Part shown: positions 1-9,697 of the stretch, piece by piece | Layout of the letters: every line of letters begins with the position of its first letter | Position numbering within the stretch: position 1 is the first letter of the stretch | Source: Trichomonas vaginalis G3 | Taxonomy: Eukaryota; Parabasalia; Trichomonadida; Trichomonadidae | Length of the DNA stretch: 64,000 bases | Reading direction: 5' to 3' | Assembly (NCBI RefSeq): GCF_026262505.1 | Contig: NC_067203.1 | Span: forward strand, 19,821,411-19,885,410 | Position numbers and translations under genes: made by a program | Notes under the pieces: model-generated | The model's input: the letters and a program-made list of their open reading frames with translations, nothing else | What the model was told of the DNA's origin: nothing | The model's database searches: none

Positions 1-256
1 TTGGGCTGCTTTAGCGTTGGCTTGGGCATCTAACCAGTCATTGTTAGCTTTTATATATTCTGCGCTTTTCATTGCCTTTTGCATAGCCGCGTCGTTATTT
101 TTACTTTCTTGTGCTAAGTTTTCATACTGTACGGTTTGGTTTTGCAACTGTAAAAGTTTTTCTGCCTTTACATTTGCTTCAACTTCTTTTTTATACTCAT
201 CGCTATCCATATATGTCTTCAGGGCTTTTTGTTTTATCTCTTCATCTTTCAGTATT

Positions 257-784
257 TTATATTGAGTAGTATGGTTTTTCAAATTTATGACATCTTGTTC
301 CATTTTTGCTACTTCTGCTGCTTTTTCTGACACTTTTTTCGCATTCCTCTGTACTTAGTTCTTTCAGTTGTTCTTCTTTCTTCTTTTTCTCTACGTTTAA
401 CTCATTTAGTTTCTTTGTGTGTCTGTCATATTCTAGTTTCTTTTCGTTTTCACTTATTTGCTTCTGTATGTCTATGTTTGACTTTTTGACATCTGTTATT
501 TGATTTTTGAGTGAACTCAAATTCATTTGACTTTGAGGGTTATATGCTGTTCCGTCTGCAGCTCCACCATAGCCTGCCATTTTCGCTAAAAGTGCCGCTC
601 TTAAACCTCCACTCTGTGCACCAACAACTCGGTTTAAAAGCATAGGATTGCTTGACATTTGTTGCAACATAGTGGGGTCATTCAGCATTTGTTGTTGCAA
701 CTGTTGTTGTGGTGTCAGTTTTACTATTGGATGTTTCAATGCTCTCTTCCTCTTACGTATATTCTTACGTAGCTTACGTGGCAT
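257..784 (-). pseudogene. Maverick-associated Gln/Lys-rich coiled-coil protein, broken
   Basis: A 175-residue reading frame that starts with a strongly basic stretch (MPRKLRKNIRKRKR). A glutamine/methionine-rich part, a small Gly/Ala-rich segment (AKMAGYGGAADG) and a charged helical segment rich in Lys and Glu that should form a coiled coil follow. Coding-like sequence of the same alanine- and lysine-rich character continues toward position 1 outside this frame, so the gene looks broken at about one place. The basic N-terminus would suit a nucleic-acid-binding or core-type structural protein, but I do not recognise the family. It lies next to the repeat-rich end of the Maverick fragment and is transcribed away from that end. 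Confidence 0.45.
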
Positions 785-840
785 TTTAAGTGAAGTTAAA
801 AAGCGGCTTTTGACAGATGTTTATATGACACTTTTTCAGT

Positions 841-1830
841 AAAGACTTTGTTGAGATTTCTTCGTAAATGAGTGTAAATGACCCAAAAATATATTTTAGG
901 TGAAGAGGTGAGATTTCACCTCTTTTTTCACCTCTTTTTTCACCTCATGAATTTTCATGAATTTCTTCGTAAAGACTTTGTTAAGACTTCTTCATCTAAT
1001 TTCTCATGAACTTTCTTGTCTATGTTTTGTCAAGATTTCATCGTAAAGACTTTGTTGAGATTTCTTCGTAAATGACCCAAAAATATATTTTAGGTGAAGA
1101 GGTGAGATTTCACCTCTTTTTTCACCTCATTTCTCACCTCTTGAATTTTCATGAATTTCTTCGTAAAGACTTTGTTAAGACTTCTTCATCTAATTTCTCA
1201 TGAACTTTCTTGTCTATGTTTTGTTGAGATTTCTTCGTAAAGACTTTGTTGAGATTTCTTCGTAAAGACTTTGTCAAGATTTCATCGTAAAGACTTTGTT
1301 GAGATTTCTTCGTAAATGACCCTAGTAGTATATTTTTGGTGTAAATTTCATGAAAATTCAAGAGGGTGAGAAAAGAGGTGAAAAAACAGGTGAAATCTCA
1401 CCTCTTCACCTAAACATTATTTTGGTGTAAAATTCTGAGTAAAATGACAGATGGAACACATACTTTTTCAGTAAGTACATATGGGTAGAAAAGAGGGTAG
1501 AAAACGGGTAGATATACCCTTCTACCCTAAAATATATTTTTGTCTGATTTACGCTCATTACGATGAAGTTTTGACAAAGTCTTTACGAAGAAATCTTGAC
1601 AAAGTCTTTACGAAGAAATCTTGACAAAGTCTTTACGATGAAATTCATGAAAATTCAAGAGGTGAAAAATGAGGTGAAAAAACAGGTGAAATCTCACCTC
1701 TTCACCTAAATTATATTTTTGGGTCATTTACGCTCATTACGATGAAATCATGACAAAACATTTACGAAGAAGTCTTGACAAAACATTTACGAAGAAGTCT
1801 TGACAAAACATTTACGATGAAATCTTGACA
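841..1830. repeat. 25-bp satellite at Maverick end
   Basis: Blocks of a unit such as CGTAAAGACTTTGTTGAGAT plus TTCTT recur at 841-870, 960-1080, 1150-1320, 1555-1640 and 1735-1830. The orientation flips between about 1330 and 1550, so the later blocks are inverted copies of the earlier ones. The unit is clearly related to the satellites filling the giant palindrome arms (20935-28330 and 28675-39790). One stretch (1190-1235) reads on the minus strand as DKKVHEKLDEE, the same peptide encoded in the small gene at 31680-31982, so the satellite seems to have grown out of a coding 3' end. Confidence 0.75.
880..1715. other. Iteron-like cassettes (ggtga and ggtag families)
   Basis: Five short cassettes lie at about 880-955, 1078-1142, 1368-1425, 1485-1545 and 1655-1715. 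Each has an AT-rich lead (AAAATATATTTTAGG or its complement) joined to a pentamer repeated four to six times, partly in inverted orientation. Four use ggtga (for example AGGTGAAGAGGTGAGATTTC). The one at 1485-1545 uses ggtag. Cassettes with the same layout but other pentamers sit in the palindrome arms. Clustered short repeats with inversions are typical of replication iterons or operator arrays; the function here is not known. Confidence 0.5.
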
Positions 1831-2005
1831 AAACATGAAAACATATATATTTTGTGAAAAGCTCCTGGAAGACCCGTATATAAGAACTTCATTTATGTGG
1901 GCTAGAAGGGGCGCAGCCCCTGGAAGACCACCCCAAGAAAAAAAAACTTCATTATATCAATCATCCTCAGGGCTAGAAGGCACGAAGTGCCTGGAAGCCC
2001 CACTT

Positions 2006-2008
<3 letters not shown>

Positions 2009-2041
<33 letters not shown>
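2009..2041. repeat. Poly-T tract
   Basis: An uninterrupted run of about 33 T. On the minus strand it is a poly-A run followed by GGGAAGTGGGGCTTCCAGGC, matching the A run and GGTAGTGGGGCTTCCAGGC at 61227-61256 in the right-hand Maverick piece. Its length is likely to be unreliable in an assembly. Confidence 0.8.
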
Positions 2042-2042
<1 letters not shown>

Positions 2043-2188
2043 AGTGCTAAATATTATTACTTACTAAATGATTTTAAAAAGAAAAAACATGTTTTTACTT
2101 TGTACGTTAACATACGTTAATATCACTTCGGCTATGGATAGAGGCCAACAGCGCCTTATTAATGAGAAAAACATTAGCCTCTTATCAA

Positions 2189-2283
2189 TGAGATGGAAGT
2201 GTATTCGTGGATTACAATTGTGAATTCAGATACACTTCCATCTCAAAAAATGCAATCAAATTTGTATTGAATTGCATTTTTTG
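2189..2283. repeat. Two adjacent hairpins
   Basis: TGAGATGGAAGTGTAT (2189-2204) pairs with ATACACTTCCATCTCA (2230-2245) as a perfect 16-bp stem. It is followed directly by AAAAAATGCAAT (2245-2256) pairing with ATTGCATTTTTT (2271-2282). No reading frame runs through them. They lie between the Maverick piece and the 112-bp tandem repeat. The larger stretch 2042-2283 holds no gene that I can see. Confidence 0.65.
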
Positions 2284-2736
2284 AATACATGCTATTGGCA
2301 GTTGGGTTTTTAGTGCATTTATATTATATTGGTACTAAGGCTTTTGGAAAATTTACAAAATAAATTTAATATTTTGTAAATGTTATCAGTTCTTACGCTT
2401 TTGGAAGGAGGGATGGTATTTTTGGAGCATTTATATTACATTGGTACTAAGGCTTTTGGAAAATTTACAAAATAAATTTAATATTTTGTAAATGTTATCG
2501 GTTCTTACGCTTTTGGAAGGAGGGATGGTATTTTTGGAGCATTTATATTACATTGGTACTTAGGCTTTTGGAAAATTTACAAAATAAATTTAATATTTTG
2601 TAAATGTTATCGGTTCTTACGCTTTTGGAAGAAGGGATGGTATTTTTGGAGCATTTATATTACATTGGTACTAAGGCTTTTGGAAAATTTACAAAATAAA
2701 TTTAATATTTTGTAAATGTTATCGGTTCTTACGCTT
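2284..2736. repeat. 112-bp tandem repeat, about four copies
   Basis: The marker TGGTACT recurs at 2330, 2442, 2554 and 2666, an exact 112-bp period. Each unit contains an internal hairpin (ATTTACAAAATAAATTTAAT with ATTTTGTAAAT). The first copy is the most diverged and the others differ by single bases. The last copy breaks off inside the unit at TTCTTACGCTT, where the 21-bp satellite begins with no gap, so the two arrays share a junction. Confidence 0.9.
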
Positions 2737-2759
2737 CCTCTCTTCATCAAGATGCTTCC

Positions 2760-3950
2760 TCACTCCATCATGCATCCATCATGCAGCTTCCTCTCTTGAT
2801 CAAGATGCTTCCTCTCTTCATCAAGATGCTTCCTCTCTTGATCAAGATGCTTCCTCTCTTGATCAAGATGCTTCCTCTCTTCAACAAAGTGATTCCTCTC
2901 TTCTTCAAAGTACTTCCTCTCTTGATCAAGATGCTTCCTCACTCCATCATGCAGCTTCCTCTCTTGATCAAGATGCTTCCTCTCTTGATCAAGATGCTTC
3001 CTCTCTTCATCAAGATGCTTCCTCTCTTCAACAAAGTGCTTCCTCTCTTCTTCAAAGTACTTCCTCTCTTGATCAAGGTGCTTCCTCTCTTCTTCAAAGT
3101 ACTTCCTCTCTTGATCAAGATGCTTCCTCTCTTCAACAAAGTACTTCCTCTCTTGATCAAGATGCTTCCTCACTCCATCATGCAGCTTCCTCTCTTCTTC
3201 AAAGTGCTTCCTCTCTTGATCAAGGTGCTTCCTCTCTTCATCAAGATGCTTCCTCTCTTCAACAAAGTACTTCCTCTCTTCATCAAGATGCTTCCTCTCT
3301 TCATCAAAGTACTTCCTCTCTTGATCAAGGTGCTTCCTCTCTTCATCAAGATGCTTCCTCTCTTCATCAAGATGCTTCCTCTCTTCAACAAAGTGCTTCC
3401 TCTCTTCTTCAAAGTACTTCCTCTCTTCATCAAGGTGCTTCCTCACTCCATCATGCAGCTTCCTCTCTTGATCAAGATGCTTCCTCTCTTGATCAAGATG
3501 CTTCCTCTCTTGATCAAGGTGCTTCCTCTCTTCATCAAGATGCTTCCTCTCTTCAACAAAGTGCTTCCTCTCTTCTTCAAAGTACTTCCTCTCTTCATCA
3601 AAGTGCTTCCTCTCTTGATCAAGGTGCTTCCTCTCTTCATCAAGATGCTTCCTCTCTTCAACAAAGTGCTTCCTCTCTTCTTCAAAGTACTTCCTCTCTT
3701 GATCAAGGTGCTTCCTCTCTTCTTCAAAGTACTTCCTCTCTTGATCAAGATGCTTCCTCACTCCATCATGCAGCTTCCTCTCTTGATCAAGATGCTTCCT
3801 CTCTTGATCAAGATGCTTCCTCTCTTGATCAAGGTGCTTCCTCTCTTCATCAAGATGCTTCCTCTCTTCAACAAAGTGCTTCCTCTCTTCTTCAAAGTGC
3901 TTCCTCTCTCCAACAAAGTGCTTCCTATCTTCATCAAAGTACTTCCTCAC
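2760..3950 (-). CDS. Heptad-repeat reading frame in the satellite
   Basis: A 396-residue frame made entirely of heptads: E-R-K followed by HLDQ, HLDE, YFEE, HFVE or the longer LHDGVRKHL version. Charged and hydrophobic spacing would permit a very long helix or coiled coil. No flanking domain, convincing start context or codon-level divergence separates coding from plain satellite, and the opposite strand is open as well (LPLFIKM-type repeats). It may be a real repeat protein or only a by-product of a repeat length divisible by three. Confidence 0.25.
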   Translation of the reverse strand: MRKYFDEDRKHFVGERKHFEEERKHFVEERKHLDEERKHLDQERKHLDQERKHLDQERKLHDGVRKHLDQERKYFEEERKHLDQERKYFEEERKHFVEERKHLDEERKHLDQERKHFDEERKYFEEERKHFVEERKHLDEERKHLDQERKHLDQERKHLDQERKLHDGVRKHLDEERKYFEEERKHFVEERKHLDEERKHLDEERKHLDQERKYFDEERKHLDEERKYFVEERKHLDEERKHLDQERKHFEEERKLHDGVRKHLDQERKYFVEERKHLDQERKYFEEERKHLDQERKYFEEERKHFVEERKHLDEERKHLDQERKHLDQERKLHDGVRKHLDQERKYFEEERNHFVEERKHLDQERKHLDQERKHLDEERKHLDQERKLHDGCMME

Positions 3951-5913
3951 TACATCATGCAGCTTCCTCTCTAAATCAAAGTGCTTCCTCTCTTCAACAA
4001 AGTGCTTCCTCTCTTCTTCAAAGTACTTCCTCTCTTGATCAAGTGCTTCCTCTCTTCTTCAAAGTACTTCCTCTCTTGATCAAGGTGCTTCCTCTCTTCA
4101 TCAAGTGCTTCCTCTCTTCATCAAGATGCTTCCTCTCTTGATCAAGATGCTTCCTCTCTTCATCAAGATGCTTCCTCTCTTCAACAAAGTGCTTCCTCTC
4201 TTCTTCAAGTACTTCCTCTCTTGATCAAGGTGCTTCCTCTCTTGATCAAGATGCTTCCTCTCTTGATCAAGTGCTTCCTCTCTTCACAAAGTGCTTCCTC
4301 TCTTCATCAAGTGCTTCCTCTTCTTCAAAGTACTTCCTCTCTTGATCAAGATGCTTCCTCTCTTCAACAAGTGCTTCCTCTCTTGATCAAGATGCTTCCT
4401 CTCCATCATGCAGCTTCCTCTCTTCTTCAAAGTGCTTCCTCTCTTGATCAAGTGCTTCCTCTCTTCATCAAGTGCTTCCTCTCTTCAACAAGTGCTTCCT
4501 CTCTTCAATCAAAGTGCTTCCTCTCTTCAACAAAGTGCTTCCTCTCTTGATCAAGATGCTTCCTCTCTTCACAAAGTACTTCCTCTCTTCATCAAGTGCT
4601 TCCTCTCTTGATCAAGGTGCTTCCTCTCTTCATCAAGATGCTTCCTCTCTTCAATCAAAGTGCTTCCTCTCTTCTTCAAAGTACTTCCTCTCTTCATCAA
4701 GTGCTTCCTCTCTTCTTCAAAGTACTTCCTCTCTTCATCAAGGTGCTTCCTCTCTTCTCAAAGTACTTCCTCTCTTCAACAAAGTGCTTCCTCTCTTCAA
4801 AGTGCTTCCTCTCTTCATCAAGAGCTTCCTCTCTTGATCAAGTGCTTCCTCTCTTCAACAAAGTACTTCCTCTCTTGATCAAGATGCTTCCTCCTCTCAT
4901 CATCAGCTTCCTCTCTTCTTCAAAGTGCTTCCTCTCTTGATCAAGGTGCTTCCTCTCTTCTTCAAAGTACTTCCTCTCTTCATCAAGTGCTTCCTCTCTT
5001 CTTCAAGTGCTTCCTCTCTTCATCAAGAGCTTCCTCTCTTCAACAAAGTGCTTCCTCTCTTCATCATGCTTCCTCTCTTGATCAAGATGCTTCCTCTCTT
5101 CACAAGTACTTCCTCTCTTGATCAAGTGCTTCCTCTCTTGATCAAGTGCTTCCTCTCTTCTTCAAAGTACTTCCTCTCTTCATCAAGTGCTTCCTCTCTT
5201 CTTCAAAGTACTTCCTCTCTTCATCAAGTGCTTCCTCTCTTCTTCAAAGTACTTCCTCTCTTCAATCAAGTGCTTCCTCTCTTCTTCAAAGTACTTCCTC
5301 TCTTCATCAAGTGCTTCCTCTCTTTTCAAAGTACTTCCTCTCTTGATCAAGATGCTTCCTCTCATCATGCAGCTTCCTCTCTTATCAAGATGCTTCCTCT
5401 CTTTCAAGATGCTTCCTCTCTTCATCAAGTGCTTCCTCTCTTCATCAAGATGCTTCCTCTCTTCATCAAAGTGCTTCCTCTCTTCTTCAAAGTGCTTCCT
5501 CTCTTCATCAAGTGCTTCCTCTCTTCATCAAGATGCTTCCTCTCTTCAACAAAGTGCTTCCTCTCTTTTCAAAGTACTTCCTCTCTTGATCAAGTGCTTC
5601 CTCTCTTCTTCAAAGTGCTTCCTCTTGATCAAGATGCTTCCTCTCTTCATCAGCTTCCTCTCTTCATCAAGATGCTTCCTCTCTTGATCAAGATGCTTCC
5701 TCTCTTGATCAAGGTGCTTCCTCTCTTCATCAAGATGCTTCCTCTCTTCATCAAAGTGCTTCCTCTCTTCTTCAAAGTGCTTCCTCTCTTCAATCAAGTG
5801 CTTCCTCTCTTCATCAAGTACTTCCTCTCTTGATCATGAGCTTCCTCTCTTATCAAGTGCTTCCTCTCTTCATCAAGTGCTTCCTCTCTTCTTCAAAGTA
5901 CTTCCTCTCTTGA

Positions 5914-6954
5914 TCAAGTGCTTCCTCTCTCAAAGTACTTCCTCTCTTGATCAAGGTGCTTCCTCTCTTCATCAAGATGCTTCCTCTCTTCATCATGCAG
6001 CTTCCTCTCTTGATCAAGATGCTTCCTCTCTTCATCAAGATGCTTCCTCTCTTCATCATGCAGCTTCCTCTCTTGATCAAGGTGCTTCCTCTCTTCTTCA
6101 AAGTACTTCCTCTCTTGATCAAGGTGCTTCCTCTCTTCATCAAGATGCTTCCTCTCTTCATCATGCAGCTTCCTCTCTTGATCAAGATGCTTCCTCTCTT
6201 CATCAAGATGCTTCCTCTCTTCAACAAAGTGCTTCCTCTCTTCTTCAAAGTACTTCCTCTCTTGATCAAGGTGCTTCCTCTCTTGATCAAGATGCTTCCT
6301 CTCTTGATCAAGGTGCTTCCTCTCTTCAACAAAGTGCTTCCTCTCTTCAACAAAGTGCTTCCTCTCTTCTTCAAAGTACTTCCTCTCTTGATCAAGATGC
6401 TTCCTCTCTTCAACAAAGTACTTCCTCTCTTGATCAAGATGCTTCCTCACTCCATCATGCAGCTTCCTCTCTTCTTCAAAGTGCTTCCTCTCTTGATCAA
6501 GGTGCTTCCTCTCTTCATCAAAGTGCTTCCTCTCTTCAACAAAGTGCTTCCTCTCTTCAACAAAGTGATTCCTCTCTTCAACAAAGTGCTTCCTCTCTTG
6601 ATCAAGATGCTTCCTCTCTTCAACAAAGTACTTCCTCTCTTCATCAAGATGCTTCCTCTCTTGATCAAGGTGCTTCCTCTCTTCATCAAGATGCTTCCTC
6701 TCTTCAACAAAGTGCTTCCTCTCTTCTTCAAAGTACTTCCTCTCTTCATCAAGGTGCTTCCTCTCTTCTTCAAAGTACTTCCTCTCTTCATCAAGGTGCT
6801 TCCTCTCTTCTTCAAAGTACTTCCTCTCTTCAACAAAGTGCTTCCTCTCTTCAACAAAGTGCTTCCTCTCTTCATCATGCAGCTTCCTCTCTTGATCAAG
6901 ATGCTTCCTCTCTTCAACAAAGTACTTCCTCTCTTGATCAAGATGCTTCCTCAC
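5914..6954 (-). CDS. Second heptad-repeat reading frame in the satellite
   Basis: A 346-residue frame with the same heptad modules as the frame at 2760-3950, separated from it by about 2 kb of array in which units often have the wrong length. If those off-length units were consensus errors, both frames could belong to one larger repeat protein read leftwards from near 7600. If they are real, both are satellite by-products. Upstream of the array (7613-7650, minus strand) the matching frame meets a stop and I see no ATG, which argues against an intact gene. Confidence 0.25.
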   Translation of the reverse strand: MRKHLDQERKYFVEERKHLDQERKLHDEERKHFVEERKHFVEERKYFEEERKHLDEERKYFEEERKHLDEERKYFEEERKHFVEERKHLDEERKHLDQERKHLDEERKYFVEERKHLDQERKHFVEERNHFVEERKHFVEERKHFDEERKHLDQERKHFEEERKLHDGVRKHLDQERKYFVEERKHLDQERKYFEEERKHFVEERKHFVEERKHLDQERKHLDQERKHLDQERKYFEEERKHFVEERKHLDEERKHLDQERKLHDEERKHLDEERKHLDQERKYFEEERKHLDQERKLHDEERKHLDEERKHLDQERKLHDEERKHLDEERKHLDQERKYFERGST

Positions 6955-7654
6955 TCCATCATGCAGCTTCCTCTCTTCAAAGTGCTTCCTCTCTTGATCA
7001 AGTGCTTCCTCTCTTCAACAAAGTGCTTCCTCTCTTCAACAAAGTGCTTCCTCTCTTGATCAAGTGCTTCCTCTCTTCATCAAATGCTTCCTCTCTTGAT
7101 CAAGATGCTTCCTCTCTTCAACAAAGTACTTCCTCTCTTCATCAAAGATGCTTCCTCTCTTGATCAAGGTGCTTCCTCTCTTCATCAAGATGCTTCCTCT
7201 CTTCAAAGTGCTTCCTCTCTTCTTCAAAGCTTCCTCTCTTCATCAAAGTGCTTCCTCTCTCTTCAAAGTACTTCCTCTCTTGATCAAGTGCTTCCTCTCT
7301 TCAACAAATGCTTCCTCTCTTCATCAAAGTGCTTCCTCTCTTCAACAAAGTGCTTCCTCTCTTCATCATGCAGCTTCCTCTCTTGATCAAGTGCTTCCTC
7401 TCTTCATCATGCAGCTTTCTCTCTCTTCAAAAGTGCTTCCTCTCTTCAACAAGTGCTTCCTCTCTTCATCATGCAGCTTCCTCTCTAATCAAAGTGCTTC
7501 CTCTCTTCAACAAAGTGCTTCCTCTCTTCTTCAAAGTACTTCCTCTCTTGATCAAGGTGCTTCCTCTCTTCATCAAGATGCTTCCTCACTCCATTATGCA
7601 GCTGCTTCTTTTCTTCATCAATTCCTCTTCACCCTGGAGCTCCTCAGCTTTATA

Positions 7655-9220
7655 TCATTTTAATTGGATTTTTTGAAATCCACCTGCAGTAGGATAAAGG
7701 AGATGTAACTCACGACTAAGAACCTGGCCATATGCTCCATTCCAGGCCAAAACAGATTGCATAGCCACAAACAGATTGAAATACCAATCCTGTTGCTGCA
7801 TGGGGCGTCCATATTCCATTTGGAAGACTTGCATCATCACATTTGGATCTGTAAGGACTTTGTCGTTGACAAAATTGGGCCTTGCAGGAGGAACTCCATT
7901 TGCTACAATGTATCTGGAAGCAAGAGGTTTGTTCATATCCAATGGATAGATTCCTGTTGCTTTAAAAGCATTTTCGATGTTTGTAGCTGTGCAAGACACA
8001 CTACATGCATCAAGGAAGCTGCGAACCATGATATAGCGCAGTTCTCTGGCGTTCCATACATAATTGATCACCATATGCCCTTGCTGATCGTACCGGATAG
8101 TCGCCATATCAAACAACTTCTTGAATTGGGCCTTCAAGGGAGAAAAAATCCCAACATCAAGAGGTTGTAAGATATGAGATGTATGGCCTGGGAGAACAAG
8201 AAGCTCGATATTGAAGGCGCTCAAGAGGCGAACGGCCAAGAAAGAGAGCCTGGATGGATGACCATCTACAATTAGGAGAAAAGGTACCTGGGCATCAAAC
8301 ACATTCATTTGAGACCTTTTCTCCTGTACTTTGCAGATGAACATGATACAGTATACCATAAAAAGGTATTTGTTCATCCATCCACTCTCGGAGCGAACAA
8401 AAAAGGCGTCCAGATCTTCCAATTCCGCATCAAGGGTCTTCTTTTGTGGAAGTATCACCATTGGCTTCATAGTTGTACCATCTGCAAAGATGGTACAGAC
8501 CCCTGTAAGATGTGGAAGCTGAGACTTTTCAGCGCGAACTGGGCGATTCCGGCCAGCAGTAAGAACTTTATAGCGACGTTTGGAATAGAGCATTGTCTCG
8601 TCCATATTCGCAATAAACTTCTTCCTGCGGGCAAAGTATCTATGCTTGGAGAGGAAAAATTGGCGAATATGGTTTGCGTCACAGGTAGAGCGTCGGAGCA
8701 TATCAATAGTTTGGGAGCTCACAATCCGAATTGACAATCTTGTGGCGATATGATTAAGCCAGCCACGGGATGGCGATGGGCAGTAATCATCGAGCTTCGC
8801 TAGAAGATGCGGGCATCTTGCAGCGATTAGTACCCGCGCCGCAAATTTTAATCTCCTATTTTGTAATTCCGTACAGACAGCAATGGCCATTGATGTTGTA
8901 ATACAGTTCAAGTCGTCTGCCATCTCTTGAACAAGTTTTTTGAACTGCATTTCATCTGGTAGTGACAAAAGGGTCATACCACCCCCTGACTGACCTTTTG
9001 TCCATGAACGACAAGTAGCAGTGCGCATGATTGCGCGTGCTACTGTCGTCTTTGAAATTGAGTAAACATTCCGTATTTGTTGATAAGACTCGCCATTTAC
9101 TCTTCGATAGAGTAAATCGAGTTGCATCTGGGTCAATAGCCCAAGATTTTTATAGTTTTCTAATTCTGCAAACTCGGGAATTCGTGTTCTTGGTTGCATT
9201 TTTTTAAACGGGAACTTCAC
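7655..9220 (-). CDS. pogo/Tigger-type (DDE_1) transposase, intact
   Basis: The 521-residue protein has an N-terminal helix-turn-helix region (about residues 25-65, with SYQQIRNVYSISKTTVARAI). The DDE_1 signatures follow in order: NMDET with Asp207, LLIVDGH with Asp319 and LPGHTSHILQPLDVGIF with Asp355, giving a DD35D spacing. This is the Tc1/mariner superfamily, pogo branch; such enzymes cut and paste DNA at TA sites. The frame is uninterrupted and the three acidic residues are present. The gene is visibly richer in G+C than its neighbours, which suggests a recent arrival or different codon history. It abuts the 21-bp satellite on its 3' side. I could not identify its own terminal repeats with certainty. 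Confidence 0.85.
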   Translation of the reverse strand: MKFPFKKMQPRTRIPEFAELENYKNLGLLTQMQLDLLYRRVNGESYQQIRNVYSISKTTVARAIMRTATCRSWTKGQSGGGMTLLSLPDEMQFKKLVQEMADDLNCITTSMAIAVCTELQNRRLKFAARVLIAARCPHLLAKLDDYCPSPSRGWLNHIATRLSIRIVSSQTIDMLRRSTCDANHIRQFFLSKHRYFARRKKFIANMDETMLYSKRRYKVLTAGRNRPVRAEKSQLPHLTGVCTIFADGTTMKPMVILPQKKTLDAELEDLDAFFVRSESGWMNKYLFMVYCIMFICKVQEKRSQMNVFDAQVPFLLIVDGHPSRLSFLAVRLLSAFNIELLVLPGHTSHILQPLDVGIFSPLKAQFKKLFDMATIRYDQQGHMVINYVWNARELRYIMVRSFLDACSVSCTATNIENAFKATGIYPLDMNKPLASRYIVANGVPPARPNFVNDKVLTDPNVMMQVFQMEYGRPMQQQDWYFNLFVAMQSVLAWNGAYGQVLSRELHLLYPTAGGFQKIQLK

Positions 9221-9697
9221 AAATTTGGTTCATGGCCATAAAAACTCATTCAATTTTTCTGAGATTTTTTTTCGTCACTCACTCAAAACGCAGAGGACCA
9301 TTCTTCTCAAAATTGAATTATTTTTTCAAATATTGAGTGAGTAAAATGGGCACGTTGTGTAAATTGATTCAAAATTTTTTATTGGTACACGACCTTTGAA
9401 ATTGGTCTCGGGCTATTCAACCTACGGTAAGTAGTGAGGGTACACAAATTTTGTATGGAGTACGGTTCAATTTTTGAGAGCCTCACTACTTAGATTTTGT
9501 GACTACCTTAATTTTGGACAACATCTCATTTGAATTGTTGTAAACAGAAATTCATCAAAAGTGACACCTCAGAAAAGCTAAAATATTGAATTTTTGGAAC
9601 TTCTGATAGAGCACGTTTTTAAATATTAATTAAAGTAAATATATATTTTGTAAAGATTCTTTTTAATAAAAAAATAAAATTTTGAAGAAGAACACAA
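9221..9697. other. Transposon 5' flank with a short palindrome
   Basis: No gene is seen. AAGTAGTGAGG near 9429 and CCTCACTACTT near 9484 form an inverted pair about 65 bp across, the kind of structure found at the ends of Tc1/mariner-type elements. It may be one end of the pogo-type element, but no matching copy was found on the other side of the transposase gene. The rest is AT-rich and featureless. Confidence 0.4.

Larger units (their letters stand above)
1..2042 (-). mobile_element. Maverick (Polinton) end fragment, left edge
   Basis: The body of this element lies to the left of the window and this is one end of it. Read on the minus strand it shares, in the same order, three things with the Maverick piece at the right edge (from about 60757): a homopolymer A run, a hairpin around GGCACTTCGTGCC, and a conserved stretch around position 1840. 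It also shares 25-bp satellites and ggtga cassettes with the giant palindrome at 19509-41223. It looks broken, with at least one break in its only sizeable gene. The exact terminus is not resolved; the homology to the right-hand piece stops near the poly-T run at 2009-2041. Family assignment is inferred from that shared structure and from the abundance of Mavericks in trichomonads. Confidence 0.6.
2737..7612. repeat. 21-bp satellite array, about 230 units
   Basis: About 4.9 kb of a 21-bp unit built from a constant CTTCCTCTC and a 12-nt variable part that comes in only a few versions (ending TTGATCAAGATG, TTCATCAAGATG, TTCTTCAAAGTA, TTCAACAAAGTG, plus an occasional longer ACTCCATCATGCAG). Because 21 is divisible by three, the array is open on both strands over long spans. 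On the minus strand the unit reads ERKHLDQ or close relatives. Unit length is constant from 2737 to about 3975 and from about 5915 to 6975, but many units are one or two bases short or long at 3980-5910 and 6980-7560. Many units carry GATC. Confidence 0.95.

Noticed and set aside
2781-3974. Plus-strand frame of 397 residues (LPLLIKM repeats)
   Set aside because: It is the opposite-strand reading of the 21-bp satellite and consists only of hydrophobic repeats; the array length divisible by three explains it.
2737-7612. CRISPR array
   Set aside because: Units are continuous 21-mers with a few variant modules; there are no unique spacers and no cas genes.
4221-7676. Many overlapping frames in the satellite on both strands
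   Set aside because: All are repeat by-products with no independent domain.
7757-8734. Plus-strand frames of 137 and 141 residues
   Set aside because: They are antisense shadows of the transposase gene.
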